From positions 186,001-250,000 of the forward strand of contig JAQTUX010000001.1 in assembly GCA_028707125.1 (NCBI GenBank): a stretch of 64,000 bases of DNA, in the 5' to 3' direction. Positions 45,202 to 53,060 of the stretch are shown one piece after another (position 1 is the first letter of the stretch; each line of letters opens with the position of its first letter). Under the pieces are notes generated by a model, which worked only from the letters and a program-made list of their open reading frames with translations, searched no databases and was not told the DNA's origin. The translations under genes and the position numbers were made by a program. This DNA comes from Candidatus Omnitrophota bacterium. GTDB lineage: Bacteria > Omnitrophota > Gorgyraeia > Gygaellales > JAQTUX01.

Positions 45202-45976
45202 GTCAAAGATCAGATACAGGTTTTCCCGTTCAGCGCGCACCTATGAGGATTTTGACGCGGTCCAGAGGTATGTAGCGGAGAACCTGTTTCGCGGCATTTT
45301 AAAAGAGGGCGGCATCAAAGAGGGTTCCCTGCTGGATATCGGCGCCGGCACCGGCAGGATGCTGCGGCGCATTAAAGGGGCATTCCCCAAAACGAATTTG
45401 TTCGGGCTGGATATTTCCGAGGGCATGCTGGAGCAGGCCGCGGAAAAAGACGCCCTCTCCGGTACGCCTTTATTTCAGGCGGATGCCGAGCGCCTGCCGT
45501 TTAAGGATGGTTTGTTTGATTTTGTGGTCTCCAATTCCACATACCAATGGGTTGCCGATCTGTCTTGCGCCCTTAGCGAAGCAAAACGCGTTTTAAAAAA
45601 CAAAGGAAGGATATTCTTCTCATTGTTCGGCAGGGATACCCTCAAGGAGCTTATCTTCTGTATAAGGGAGGTTGATCCGGACGCCTATTTCTATCCTCTG
45701 CCCCATATGTATGAAGTCAGGGCGGTTTTGGAGCAGCTGGGTTTCAAAGATATAGATCTGACAACCGATGTCTATAGCCATAAATACAGAGATATAAAGG
45801 ACGCGCTTGTGCAGCTTAAATATACAGGGACCTCTTATAGGGGGGTAAACGTTTTTAAAGGATTGGGAGGCAGGGCCTTTATAAAGCAATTACAGGATAC
45901 CTACAGCCGGAATTTTCACGGCAATGGCGAAGTCACAATGACATACGAGGCCGTTATGGTGAAGGCAAGAAAATAG
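45194..45976 (+). CDS. bioC: Malonyl-ACP O-methyltransferase
   Basis: This 260-residue SAM-dependent methyltransferase has the FSRSARTYEDFDAVQRYVAE-type BioC start, LLDIGAGTGRML as motif I and SNSTYQWV. BioC methylates malonyl-ACP so that it can enter fatty acid synthesis as a disguised starter unit for pimelate. It overlaps the hydrolase gene by 8 nt. Confidence 0.9.
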   Translation: MDKSKIRYRFSRSARTYEDFDAVQRYVAENLFRGILKEGGIKEGSLLDIGAGTGRMLRRIKGAFPKTNLFGLDISEGMLEQAAEKDALSGTPLFQADAERLPFKDGLFDFVVSNSTYQWVADLSCALSEAKRVLKNKGRIFFSLFGRDTLKELIFCIREVDPDAYFYPLPHMYEVRAVLEQLGFKDIDLTTDVYSHKYRDIKDALVQLKYTGTSYRGVNVFKGLGGRAFIKQLQDTYSRNFHGNGEVTMTYEAVMVKARK

Positions 45977-46003
45977 GGTATTGGGTAATCAGGGAATTGG
46001 GAT
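45975..46003 (+). repeat. GGGTATTGGG-type half repeat
   Basis: The stretch GGGTATTGGGTAATCAGGG followed by AATTGGGAT lies between bioC and bioDA. It matches one arm of the long hairpin at 48087-48210 at nearly all positions, so it looks like a single half-element of that family. Confidence 0.5.
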
Positions 46004-46005
46004 AT

Positions 46006-48084
46006 ATGGATAAAGGCATTTTTATTACGGGGACCGACACAGGCGTGGGCAAGACGGTTGTCAGCGCGCTTCTCGCGCGTTATTTAAAGAGAGAGGGCGT
46101 TGGTGCCTGTGTTATGAAGCCCATACAGACAGGCGCGCTTTATTCAGGGGATCGGCTGATCAGCCAGGACGCGGAATTCGTAAGAAAGGCGGCCGGGATG
46201 AGCAGGGAAGAGGCATCTTCTTCTTACCTGCATAAACTCCCGCTGTCGCCGTACGCGGCATTTAACAGCCGGCAGAGAAAGAAAATGATAAAGGCGATCC
46301 TGGACGCGTTTAACGCGTTGCGCCTCAAATATGAATTTGTAATTGTGGAGGGCTCAGGCGGTATAATGGCGCCCATTGACACTGATTATAATATGGCGCA
46401 TCTTGCTCAGGATATGGGGCTGCCGGTCATTATTGTCTCGCGTCCCGGCCTCGGCACATTAAATCATACCTTGCTGACGATAGAGTATGCCCGGGCATCG
46501 GGGCTTGAGGTTAAAGGCGTAATAATGAATCATGCCCACGGCGTCAAAGTGGACTTAAGCGCCGGTAAAAACGCCGGGATCATAGAGAAAATAAGCGGAG
46601 TCCCGCTCATAGGCCGCGTTCCTCATATAAAAGGCATTGACGTGGAGAGGATGAAGGCGGGCGGGTTACCCGGCGGCAATAAAATTTACATTGATACGAA
46701 GCCGGTTATTAATGACGGGCCTGTCAATAAGCGCGGCACCGGTTTGCTGCGGGATTGGGACAAGAAGTTTATCTGGCACCCCTTTACACAGATGCGGGAA
46801 TGGGTTGAGGATGAGCCGCTGGTGATCACCGAAGGCAGAGGCAGTTACCTTAAGGATTCCCAGGGAAAGTGGTATTTAGACGGGGTCTCCAGCCTCTGGG
46901 TGAATGTGCACGGGCACAGGAAAAAAGAGATAGATCAGGCGCTAAGGCGGCAATTAAACAAGATAGCGCACTCCACGTTCCTTGGCTTGTCCAATGATAC
47001 GGCGATCTTGCTCTCAAAACGGTTAATTGAGATCGCCCCCGGGGATCTCAACAAGGTATTTTATTCCGACAGCGGCTCAACAGCGGTTGAGGCCGCCCTC
47101 AAGATGGCATTTCAATACTGGCAGCAAAAAGAGCCACGGCTGAAGGCGAAAAGGAAATTTATTTCTTTTGTTAACGCCTACCATGGAGACACTGTCGGCT
47201 CTGTCAGCGTGGGCGGGATCGATTTATTTCATAAGATATACAGGCCGCTTTTGTTCGGCACCATAAAGGCAAAGGCGCCGTATTGCTACCGTTGTCCTTT
47301 GGGCAAGGTATATCCACAATGCCGGTTAAAATGCCTGAAAGAAACGGAGGACATTCTAAAGAAGCAACATAAAAGCATCGCCGGCGTCATAATAGAGCCG
47401 ATGGCGCAGGCAGCGGCCGGCATACTCACTCAGCCCGCGGGTTATTTGAGGCAGTTGCGCCGGCTTTGCGATAAATACGATGTGCTGATGATCCTGGATG
47501 AGGTGGCGGTGGGCTTCGGCAGGACAGGCAGGATGTTCGCCTGTGAACAGGAAGGGGTTAAGCCCGACATCCTCTGCCTGGCAAAGGGCTTGAGCGCGGG
47601 ATATCTTCCGCTGGCAGCAACGCTGGCTACGGACGAGATATACAAGGCGTTTCTAGGCGATTACGCCGGCAAAAAGACGTTTTTCCACGGCCACAGCTAT
47701 ACAGCTAATCCCCTGGGATGCGCCGCGGCACTGGCAAATCTTGAGGTTTTCAGAAAAGAGCGTACCTTGGAAATGGTTCAGGAAAAGATAAGGTTTCTGC
47801 GTAAGGGATTAAAAAGATTTTATGAACTGAAGGCCGTAGGCGATGTCCGCCAGGCGGGCCTGATCGCGGGCATTGAGTTGGTCAAGAACAGAAAGACAAA
47901 ACAGCCGTATAAATGGGAGGAGAAAACAGGCATCAGGGTTACGCGGCAGGCGCGTAAATACGGGGTGATCCTGCGGCCTTTAGGTAATGTGATCGTGCTG
48001 TTCCCGCCGCTTTCAATATCTCTGCCGGAGTTGGAAGAATTGCTGGATGTGACATATAGATCAATTGAAGAAGTAACAAGTTAA
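46006..48084 (+). CDS. bioDA: BioD-BioA fusion: dethiobiotin synthase and DAPA aminotransferase
   Basis: This 692-residue fusion has a BioD part (about 1-230) starting ITGTDTGVGKT with EGSGGIMAP further on, and a BioA part (about 245-692) with IWHPFTQM, AYHGDTVGS, and the PLP lysine Lys527 in LAKGLSAGYLPL. BioA makes DAPA from KAPA; BioD closes the ureido ring. The order D then A is the reverse of reaction order. ATG 46006 is chosen over a TTG at 45997. Fused forms are known in plants (BIO3-BIO1) and some bacteria; all catalytic motifs are kept here. Confidence 0.93.
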   Translation: MDKGIFITGTDTGVGKTVVSALLARYLKREGVGACVMKPIQTGALYSGDRLISQDAEFVRKAAGMSREEASSSYLHKLPLSPYAAFNSRQRKKMIKAILDAFNALRLKYEFVIVEGSGGIMAPIDTDYNMAHLAQDMGLPVIIVSRPGLGTLNHTLLTIEYARASGLEVKGVIMNHAHGVKVDLSAGKNAGIIEKISGVPLIGRVPHIKGIDVERMKAGGLPGGNKIYIDTKPVINDGPVNKRGTGLLRDWDKKFIWHPFTQMREWVEDEPLVITEGRGSYLKDSQGKWYLDGVSSLWVNVHGHRKKEIDQALRRQLNKIAHSTFLGLSNDTAILLSKRLIEIAPGDLNKVFYSDSGSTAVEAALKMAFQYWQQKEPRLKAKRKFISFVNAYHGDTVGSVSVGGIDLFHKIYRPLLFGTIKAKAPYCYRCPLGKVYPQCRLKCLKETEDILKKQHKSIAGVIIEPMAQAAAGILTQPAGYLRQLRRLCDKYDVLMILDEVAVGFGRTGRMFACEQEGVKPDILCLAKGLSAGYLPLAATLATDEIYKAFLGDYAGKKTFFHGHSYTANPLGCAAALANLEVFRKERTLEMVQEKIRFLRKGLKRFYELKAVGDVRQAGLIAGIELVKNRKTKQPYKWEEKTGIRVTRQARKYGVILRPLGNVIVLFPPLSISLPELEELLDVTYRSIEEVTS

Positions 48085-48086
48085 AA

Positions 48087-48210
48087 GCGGATATTAGGTG
48101 ATTTGGTGATCAGGGTCTGGGGATTAGGATATAAGGAGATTGGGGACAAATACCTAATATCCCAATCTCCCAATATCCAGACCCCAATACCCTAATTACC
48201 CAATACCCGC
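48087..48210. repeat. GGGTATTGGG-type long imperfect hairpin
   Basis: The region from GCGGATATTAGGTG (48087) to CCAATACCCGC (48210) folds back on itself with interrupted pairing over nearly its whole length, with about 60 nt per arm. Blocks such as GGGTCTGG (48113-48120) and CCAGACCC (48177-48184) pair perfectly. It lies between bioDA and mnmA. A half copy sits at 45975. It carries no ORF. Confidence 0.65.
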
Positions 48211-48226
48211 ATTAAGCGTGTTTAGC

Positions 48227-49303
48227 ATGAAGAGTAATATGCGTGTAGTAGTAGCAATGAGCGGAGGGGTGGATTCTTCAGTGGCAGCCGCGCTCCTAAA
48301 GGCGCGGGGCTGCGAGGTGATCGGGATGACCATGTGTTTTAATATCTCCGGCCCGGGGGGCGGGAGGCCGTCCTGCTGCGGCAGAGAGGCAATAGAAGAT
48401 GCCAGGCGCGTTGCCGGCTCGCTCGGCATCAGGCATTACGCGTTGAATTTCGCGAAGCCGCTTCAAGATAAAATTATAGATGATTTTTGCGGTGAGTATC
48501 TCAACGGGCGCACGCCCAATCCCTGCGTAAGGTGTAATCAGTATTTAAAATTCGGCGTACTTCTTGACAAGGCAAGGTCGCTTGATGCCGATTTCCTTGC
48601 CACAGGGCATTACGCGAGGGTGTGTTTTGACAAAGGGCTGAATAAGTTCCTGCTTAAGAAGGCAAAGGATACCCGCAAAGACCAGTCATATTTTCTTTAT
48701 CGGCTAAAACAGCGCCAGCTAAGGCATATCTTAATGCCGTTGGGTGATCATACGAAGGAGGAGGTAAGAAATTACGCCAGGCGGCTGGGCCTGCCTGTGG
48801 CAGACAAGGCAGGCAGCCAGGAGGTGTGTTTCATCCCGGATAACGATTACAGGGGTTTTATCCTTTCGCGTTTCAAAGAGCGGATCAAAGAGGGTGATAT
48901 CGTTGACAGGCAGGGGAAGGTGTTGGGCAGGCATAAGGGCATATGTTTTTATACGATAGGCCAGCGCGAAGGATTGGGGATCGCCTATAAGTCCCCTTTG
49001 TATATAACAGGTATAGACAAGAGGCGCAACAGGATAATAGCCGGCCCCAGGCAGGATACCTACAGGGATGAGTTTCTTGTAAGGAGCCCTACATTTATAT
49101 ATACCGCTATACCGGACGGCGGGCTTGCGCTTACTGTTAAAATAAGATATAATAATATAGGTAAAGAAGGCCGCGTCATACCCATCAGTAAAAGCCTGCT
49201 TAAGGTCAAATTACACAGGCCTGAGCAGTCCATAACCCCCGGACAATCAGCGGTATTTTATAAAGGGGATGTAGTTGTCGGTGGAGGGATAATCAGGCAA
49301 TGA
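48227..49303 (+). CDS. mnmA: tRNA-specific 2-thiouridylase MnmA
   Basis: This PP-loop enzyme is 358 residues from ATG 48227; ATG 48239 is an equally good start four residues later. It has MSGGVDSSVAAALL, the catalytic Cys pair in NPCVRCNQYLKFG and GSQEVCFIPD, and the C-terminal beta domain. It thiolates the wobble uridine U34 of Lys, Glu and Gln tRNAs. nadA overlaps its stop by 4 nt. No clear SD is present, and it follows the hairpin repeat. Confidence 0.93.
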   Translation: MKSNMRVVVAMSGGVDSSVAAALLKARGCEVIGMTMCFNISGPGGGRPSCCGREAIEDARRVAGSLGIRHYALNFAKPLQDKIIDDFCGEYLNGRTPNPCVRCNQYLKFGVLLDKARSLDADFLATGHYARVCFDKGLNKFLLKKAKDTRKDQSYFLYRLKQRQLRHILMPLGDHTKEEVRNYARRLGLPVADKAGSQEVCFIPDNDYRGFILSRFKERIKEGDIVDRQGKVLGRHKGICFYTIGQREGLGIAYKSPLYITGIDKRRNRIIAGPRQDTYRDEFLVRSPTFIYTAIPDGGLALTVKIRYNNIGKEGRVIPISKSLLKVKLHRPEQSITPGQSAVFYKGDVVVGGGIIRQ

Positions 49304-50202
49304 ACATAGAGCAGAAGATACAGAAACTTAAAAAACAGCGCAATGCCGTCATACTGGCGCATAATTATCAATTGCCGGAAGTGCAGGATGTTGCCGACTT
49401 TCACGGCGATTCACTTGAGTTAAGCAGGATCGCGGCCAGGACCGAAGCCAAAGTAGTTATTTTCTGCGGGGTGCATTTTATGGCGGAGACCGCCTCGATC
49501 CTCTGCCCCGATAAGAAGGTCATCGTGCCTGACGTGCAGGCCGGCTGCCCCATGGCCAATATGATCACAACGGCCGACCTGAAAAAACTTAAGGATAAGC
49601 ATCCTGAAGCGGTAGTTGTGGGGTATGTAAACACCTCGGCAGAGGTAAAGGCGGAGCTGGATATCTGCTGCACCTCTACGAACGCGGCGAGCGTAGTCAA
49701 TCGCCTGAAAGACAAAAAAGAGATCATATTCGTGCCTGATAAGTATCTGGCTGATTTTGTCTCTAAAAAGACAGGCAGGAAACTCATCCCCTGGAGTGGT
49801 TATTGCCCCACACATGTCAAGATACTGCCGGAGGACATTTTAAGGGAGAAGCGGTTCCATCCCGGAGCGAAGGTCCTGGTCCACCCCGAATGCACGCCCG
49901 AAGTGATAGAATTGGCTGATGAGGCGCTTTCCACGGGCCAGATGTGCAAATACGCCAAGGAAAGCAATGCGGATGAGATGATCATAGGCACAGAGGTCGG
50001 GCTGATTTACCGGCTGAAAACAGATAATCCGGACAAAGGGTTCTATCCTGCTTCTGAGAAGGCGGTCTGCCCCAATATGAAGCGCACCACCATTGAAAAG
50101 GTACTCTGGGCGCTGGAGGAGTTGAGGGAGGAGGTGTACGTGCCTGAGCGTATAAGGAAACCCGCGCTTAAGGCAATAGAGGCAATGCTGGCAATAGCAT
50201 AG
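49300..50202 (+). CDS. nadA: Quinolinate synthase NadA
   Basis: This 300-residue enzyme shows the threefold NadA plan and three cluster cysteines in DVQAGCPMA or IFCGVHFMAE-type blocks, WSGYCPTHVKI and AVCPNMKRTT. It makes quinolinate for NAD from iminoaspartate and dihydroxyacetone phosphate with a 4Fe-4S cluster. nadB and nadC are not in the window. Confidence 0.93.
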   Translation: MNIEQKIQKLKKQRNAVILAHNYQLPEVQDVADFHGDSLELSRIAARTEAKVVIFCGVHFMAETASILCPDKKVIVPDVQAGCPMANMITTADLKKLKDKHPEAVVVGYVNTSAEVKAELDICCTSTNAASVVNRLKDKKEIIFVPDKYLADFVSKKTGRKLIPWSGYCPTHVKILPEDILREKRFHPGAKVLVHPECTPEVIELADEALSTGQMCKYAKESNADEMIIGTEVGLIYRLKTDNPDKGFYPASEKAVCPNMKRTTIEKVLWALEELREEVYVPERIRKPALKAIEAMLAIA

Positions 50203-50211
50203 GCGCTGCCC

Positions 50212-50240
50212 TTGACAGAAGCCCATTTATAGGGTATACT
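50212..50240 (+). promoter_or_regulatory. Strong promoter of the riboswitch-led unit
   Basis: TTGACA (50212-50217), a 17-nt spacer and TATACT (50235-50240), starting 10 nt after nadA ends. The predicted start is near 50247, just before the riboswitch. Confidence 0.75.
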
Positions 50241-50255
50241 TATACTGACAATTAG

Positions 50256-50357
50256 GGTAGTGTAGGTTGAGGTTTTTCAGCCGATAAAGGCAAACCCGCA
50301 GGAATGCGGGGGCGCAAAGTTAGCGGCCCGGAACGGGCGGCGCGACTACCGAAGATG
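50256..50357 (+). promoter_or_regulatory. GEMM-I cyclic dinucleotide (c-di-GMP-I type) riboswitch
   Basis: The diagnostic blocks are AAAGGCAAACC (50286-50296), the hairpin CCCGCA-GGAA-TGCGGG with a GNRA loop (50295-50310), GGCGCAAAG (50311-50319) and the 3' ACTACCGAAG. A closing stem pairs GGTAGT (50256-50261) with ACTACC (50345-50350). A small extra hairpin (GGTTGA/TCAGCC) lies near the 5' side. The class binds c-di-GMP; a related variant binds 3',3'-cGAMP, and I cannot decide which from the sequence. An intrinsic terminator follows, so ligand binding likely controls read-through. Confidence 0.88.
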
Positions 50358-50373
50358 GAAAACTTTTTTATTT

Positions 50374-50410
50374 CCCGTATTCGGCATTATGGCTGGATAC
50401 GGGATTTTTT
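50374..50410 (+). terminator. Riboswitch expression platform terminator
   Basis: CCCGTAT (50374-50380) pairs with ATACGGG (50397-50403), followed by A and six T (50405-50410). It sits between aptamer and the first gene, whose ATG is 17 nt further, so it is a regulated terminator rather than a gene end. Confidence 0.8.
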
Positions 50411-50426
50411 ATAGGAGGGCAAGAAA

Positions 50427-52109
50427 ATGAAGATCGGATCTGATCGGAAAAAATATACCGCGTGTATTATTGCGTTTATTTTTGCATGCGAGGCAGTTTT
50501 TTCACCCAGTGTATCTGCCGCGGAAGACGAGGCGGACAACATCTGGGAGCCGGCGTATGCCTATAATTGCCAGATCACCTGGCGCAGGGATAGCTGCACA
50601 GGCAAGGGATATATGCCTAACCGCGTTACTACCTATGCCCGGGACGAAGAAACAGGCAGCCGCTATCTTGATAGTTACCGCAGGGTTGATTACAGCTGCG
50701 ACAGGGAACCGGGGCTGGGTTCAATACTGGTGATCAACGGCTACAGCAGGTATTTCAGATTTCCCGACGGCTCGCGCCACACAGAATCATGGGACCAGTC
50801 CGGGTGGAGAGAGGCGCACCGTTATGCGGATGGCAGCAACGACATCCGCAGCGGGGATGAGCCGCTGGACTGGATCGAGGTATATGCCGAGGATTACCGG
50901 GCGCAGACATTCAAAGACCACGTTTATTTCATGGCCAAAATAATTGCCGAGCAGAACCTGCTCGCCTGTTGTAACACTCCGGGATTCTCTGAACTCTGCC
51001 GTAAGGCGGAGGATGTGTTTGACAGGGCAGGGGCTGATAGCGTAAAAAGGGCGCTGCACTTACGGGGCGACCTCTTTGAAACAAGGGCCGTATATCCCTG
51101 GCTCTGTTATAATTCTGATCCGGCCCGTCCCAATATCAACTATACTAAACTCTTTGATTCTGAGGAGAGAATGTACAGGACGCTGGCTGCTCTGGAGTTG
51201 CTTTCGGCGGCCCCTGTTGTGGGCGGGGCAGCGGAAACAATGGCAGGGCTTATTGAGGCAAGGCAGGGCAATTATAATCGGCTGTTCACGGCTCCGGCGG
51301 CATTCATATTCGGCGGCCTGGCTGTCAGGGGAGTATTCGGCGCCGCGGCGAGGATAGCGGCAATAGCAAGGAATCTGGGCATAATGAAGGCGATAGTCAA
51401 CAATGTGTTCAGGCCCGTCAAACATTTTGCGGGGAGGTATATCGTGTCCCCCATGATCAGAAATGCCGCGCATCTAAGATGGGGCGTTGAATCACTGCGG
51501 CAATATTGCTTCAGGATAGAAAACAGAGGGGTCGACGCGTTCGCGTTGGACAAGATCAATGAGATGAATGAGATCGTAAACGGCCTGGAGGAAGGCATAG
51601 CCCGTAAAGTTAACGATATGATGCTGCCTTTCTTTAAATTCCTGGATAAGAACGGGCACGAGGTTGTGGATGAGGTCATAGGCGAAAATTCAAGCGCGTC
51701 AAGGATCTGGGAGCGGTTTGGAAGGGACGCGGATAATGTGTTTGATGAGGCAAGGGGCGCCTTTGAGAGGTTCACCGATCTCCTCGCGGCAAACAGCGAC
51801 GATACGGCAACTGCCGCGCGGATGCTGAACTCCGCGGAGAGAAGCATCATAGATGAGATGGAAGAGCTGTTTGACGCCATAGACATTGATGATTACGAAA
51901 GATTCACGGAGCAGGTAGGCGAGTTAAAAGGGTTGCTTGACAGGCAGATGCCCATACTGCAGGCCTTAAACAGCGCGGCGACATGGAGCCAGGCGAACAG
52001 GTATTTAAGCGCGGGCCGGGCCGAAGCGGCAATGGCTGAATATATGAGGAATCTCAGGGGGTTCTATATACAACTGGACAACCTGTACAAGGACATTGCA
52101 AGCCATTAG
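50427..52109 (+). CDS. Large secreted protein of unknown function (560 aa)
   Basis: This protein has a signal peptide (about 1-31, ending SPSVSAA). A Cys-containing N-terminal region (Cys48, 57, 91, 181, 182, 191, 227) is rich in Trp, Tyr and Arg and may be beta-structured. Two hydrophobic helical stretches follow (about 253-273 and 288-318), separated by a GNYNRLF turn. The C-terminal part (about 365-560) is acidic and helical. I recognise no family; the hydrophobic middle vaguely recalls helical hairpins of polymorphic secreted proteins. It is the first gene behind the riboswitch, with an AGGAGGGC ribosome site. As a Sec-exported protein it is a candidate T2SS substrate. Confidence 0.7.
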   Translation: MKIGSDRKKYTACIIAFIFACEAVFSPSVSAAEDEADNIWEPAYAYNCQITWRRDSCTGKGYMPNRVTTYARDEETGSRYLDSYRRVDYSCDREPGLGSILVINGYSRYFRFPDGSRHTESWDQSGWREAHRYADGSNDIRSGDEPLDWIEVYAEDYRAQTFKDHVYFMAKIIAEQNLLACCNTPGFSELCRKAEDVFDRAGADSVKRALHLRGDLFETRAVYPWLCYNSDPARPNINYTKLFDSEERMYRTLAALELLSAAPVVGGAAETMAGLIEARQGNYNRLFTAPAAFIFGGLAVRGVFGAAARIAAIARNLGIMKAIVNNVFRPVKHFAGRYIVSPMIRNAAHLRWGVESLRQYCFRIENRGVDAFALDKINEMNEIVNGLEEGIARKVNDMMLPFFKFLDKNGHEVVDEVIGENSSASRIWERFGRDADNVFDEARGAFERFTDLLAANSDDTATAARMLNSAERSIIDEMEELFDAIDIDDYERFTEQVGELKGLLDRQMPILQALNSAATWSQANRYLSAGRAEAAMAEYMRNLRGFYIQLDNLYKDIASH

Positions 52110-52148
52110 TTTTTAAAGGCGTAGCCGTGTAATCTCAGGAGGTGCGTC

Positions 52149-52565
52149 ATGATACATAGTAAGATATTGGAAAGGCTGAAGTTCCTTTCATTCGTGCGCA
52201 AGGCGCTGGCGACAGTGGGCATGAGCTGTTTTGCCGACGGCAGGTATATCAGGGGGCAGATGATAATCAAGATGAAGGACGGCTGCCTGCTTCGCAGGGA
52301 AGACGAGGTCAAATTCAGCTCAGAGCGGCTCAACAGCATAAGCAAGAGGTACGCGCTGATAAGTTTAGACCGGCTTTTCGCGGAAGACGCGCAGGGGCTG
52401 CTAAGGGGTATCTACCGCCTTAACTTTCAGAGGAAAGACCTGGATATGGTCAAGGCGGCGGCAGAGTATGAGAGGGACGAGACCTGTGTATTTGCCGCGC
52501 CGAATTTTGTGATCGCGCCGACAGCGCCGGTACCGGCCACGGTAGAAAGAAGGAGGGGGCAATGA
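52149..52565 (+). CDS. Stand-alone subtilase-propeptide-like protein
   Basis: This 138-residue protein has a strong AGGAGGTG ribosome site. Residues about 34-120 follow the pattern of fervidolysin-type subtilase prodomains: RGQMIIKMKDG, then helices, GIYRLNF, AAAEYERD and FAAPNFVIAP (as the PNY/PNF end of such propeptides). No protease domain follows. It may act as a protease inhibitor or folding helper for a subtilase made elsewhere. The start of the protein is hydrophobic in part (about 11-28) but not a clean signal peptide. The match is by eye and moderate. Confidence 0.5.
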   Translation: MIHSKILERLKFLSFVRKALATVGMSCFADGRYIRGQMIIKMKDGCLLRREDEVKFSSERLNSISKRYALISLDRLFAEDAQGLLRGIYRLNFQRKDLDMVKAAAEYERDETCVFAAPNFVIAPTAPVPATVERRRGQ

Positions 52566-52711
52566 GACGATTACTTAAACCGAAACTTATGTGCAGGTAC
52601 GCCAGGATAAGCGCGCACAGGGCGAGGAGGAAGATGTCTGATTTTCTGGGGGATAATTTCCCGGCGATACCTCATATTGGAAAGGGAGAGGCGCGCCATG
52701 GAGAAGCGTGA
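52562..52711 (+). CDS. 49-residue basic ORF between propeptide-like and PilZ genes
   Basis: ATG 52562 overlaps the preceding stop (ATGA) and has AGGAGGGGGC upstream. It begins MRRLLKPKLMCRYARISAHR and is very basic in its first half; its end overlaps the pilZ start by 14 nt. The tight overlaps favour real translation, perhaps coupling to PilZ. I do not recognise it. Confidence 0.45.
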   Translation: MRRLLKPKLMCRYARISAHRARRKMSDFLGDNFPAIPHIGKGEARHGEA

Positions 52712-53021
52712 ATTCGTACGGCTGAATGTGGAGCTGGAAGTGGCTTACCGCGTAATCGGGTCAATGAGGGACCTTGCCGGCACGCGTACCGAGGATGCCT
52801 CTGAAGGCGGCATACGCGTTATGTTCCCGGAGAAGGTCCAGCCGGATACGCGCGTGGAGATCAGCATAAAGATCCCCGGAGAAGAGAAGCCGGTTTTCGC
52901 GGTCGGCAAAGTGGTATGGGTCAGGCCCGATATATTTGGCGGCGTGTATATGACCGGCATCCAGTTCGTCCACATAAAGCAGGCCGACAGGCAGCGCCTG
53001 TATAAATACGTCGTATTATAA
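52698..53021 (+). CDS. PilZ-domain protein
   Basis: This 107-residue protein (ATG 52698) consists of one PilZ domain. Both binding motifs are intact: RxxxR at Arg4-Arg8 (KREFVRLNV) and DxSxxG at Asp33-Gly38 (EDASEGG). It should bind c-di-GMP and pass the signal to a partner. It lies between the riboswitch-led genes and the T2SS genes, so a secretion ATPase or pilus motor is a plausible partner. Confidence 0.88.
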   Translation: MEKREFVRLNVELEVAYRVIGSMRDLAGTRTEDASEGGIRVMFPEKVQPDTRVEISIKIPGEEKPVFAVGKVVWVRPDIFGGVYMTGIQFVHIKQADRQRLYKYVVL

Positions 53022-53023
53022 AC

Positions 53024-53052
53024 TTTACATTTGCTTTGTTTGAGATTATAAT
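53024..53052 (+). promoter_or_regulatory. gspE promoter
   Basis: TTTACA (53024-53029), a 17-nt spacer and a perfect TATAAT (53047-53052). The -10 ends 8 nt before ATG 53061, so the mRNA would be leaderless or nearly so. Confidence 0.65.
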
Positions 53053-53060
53053 TTATTGCG

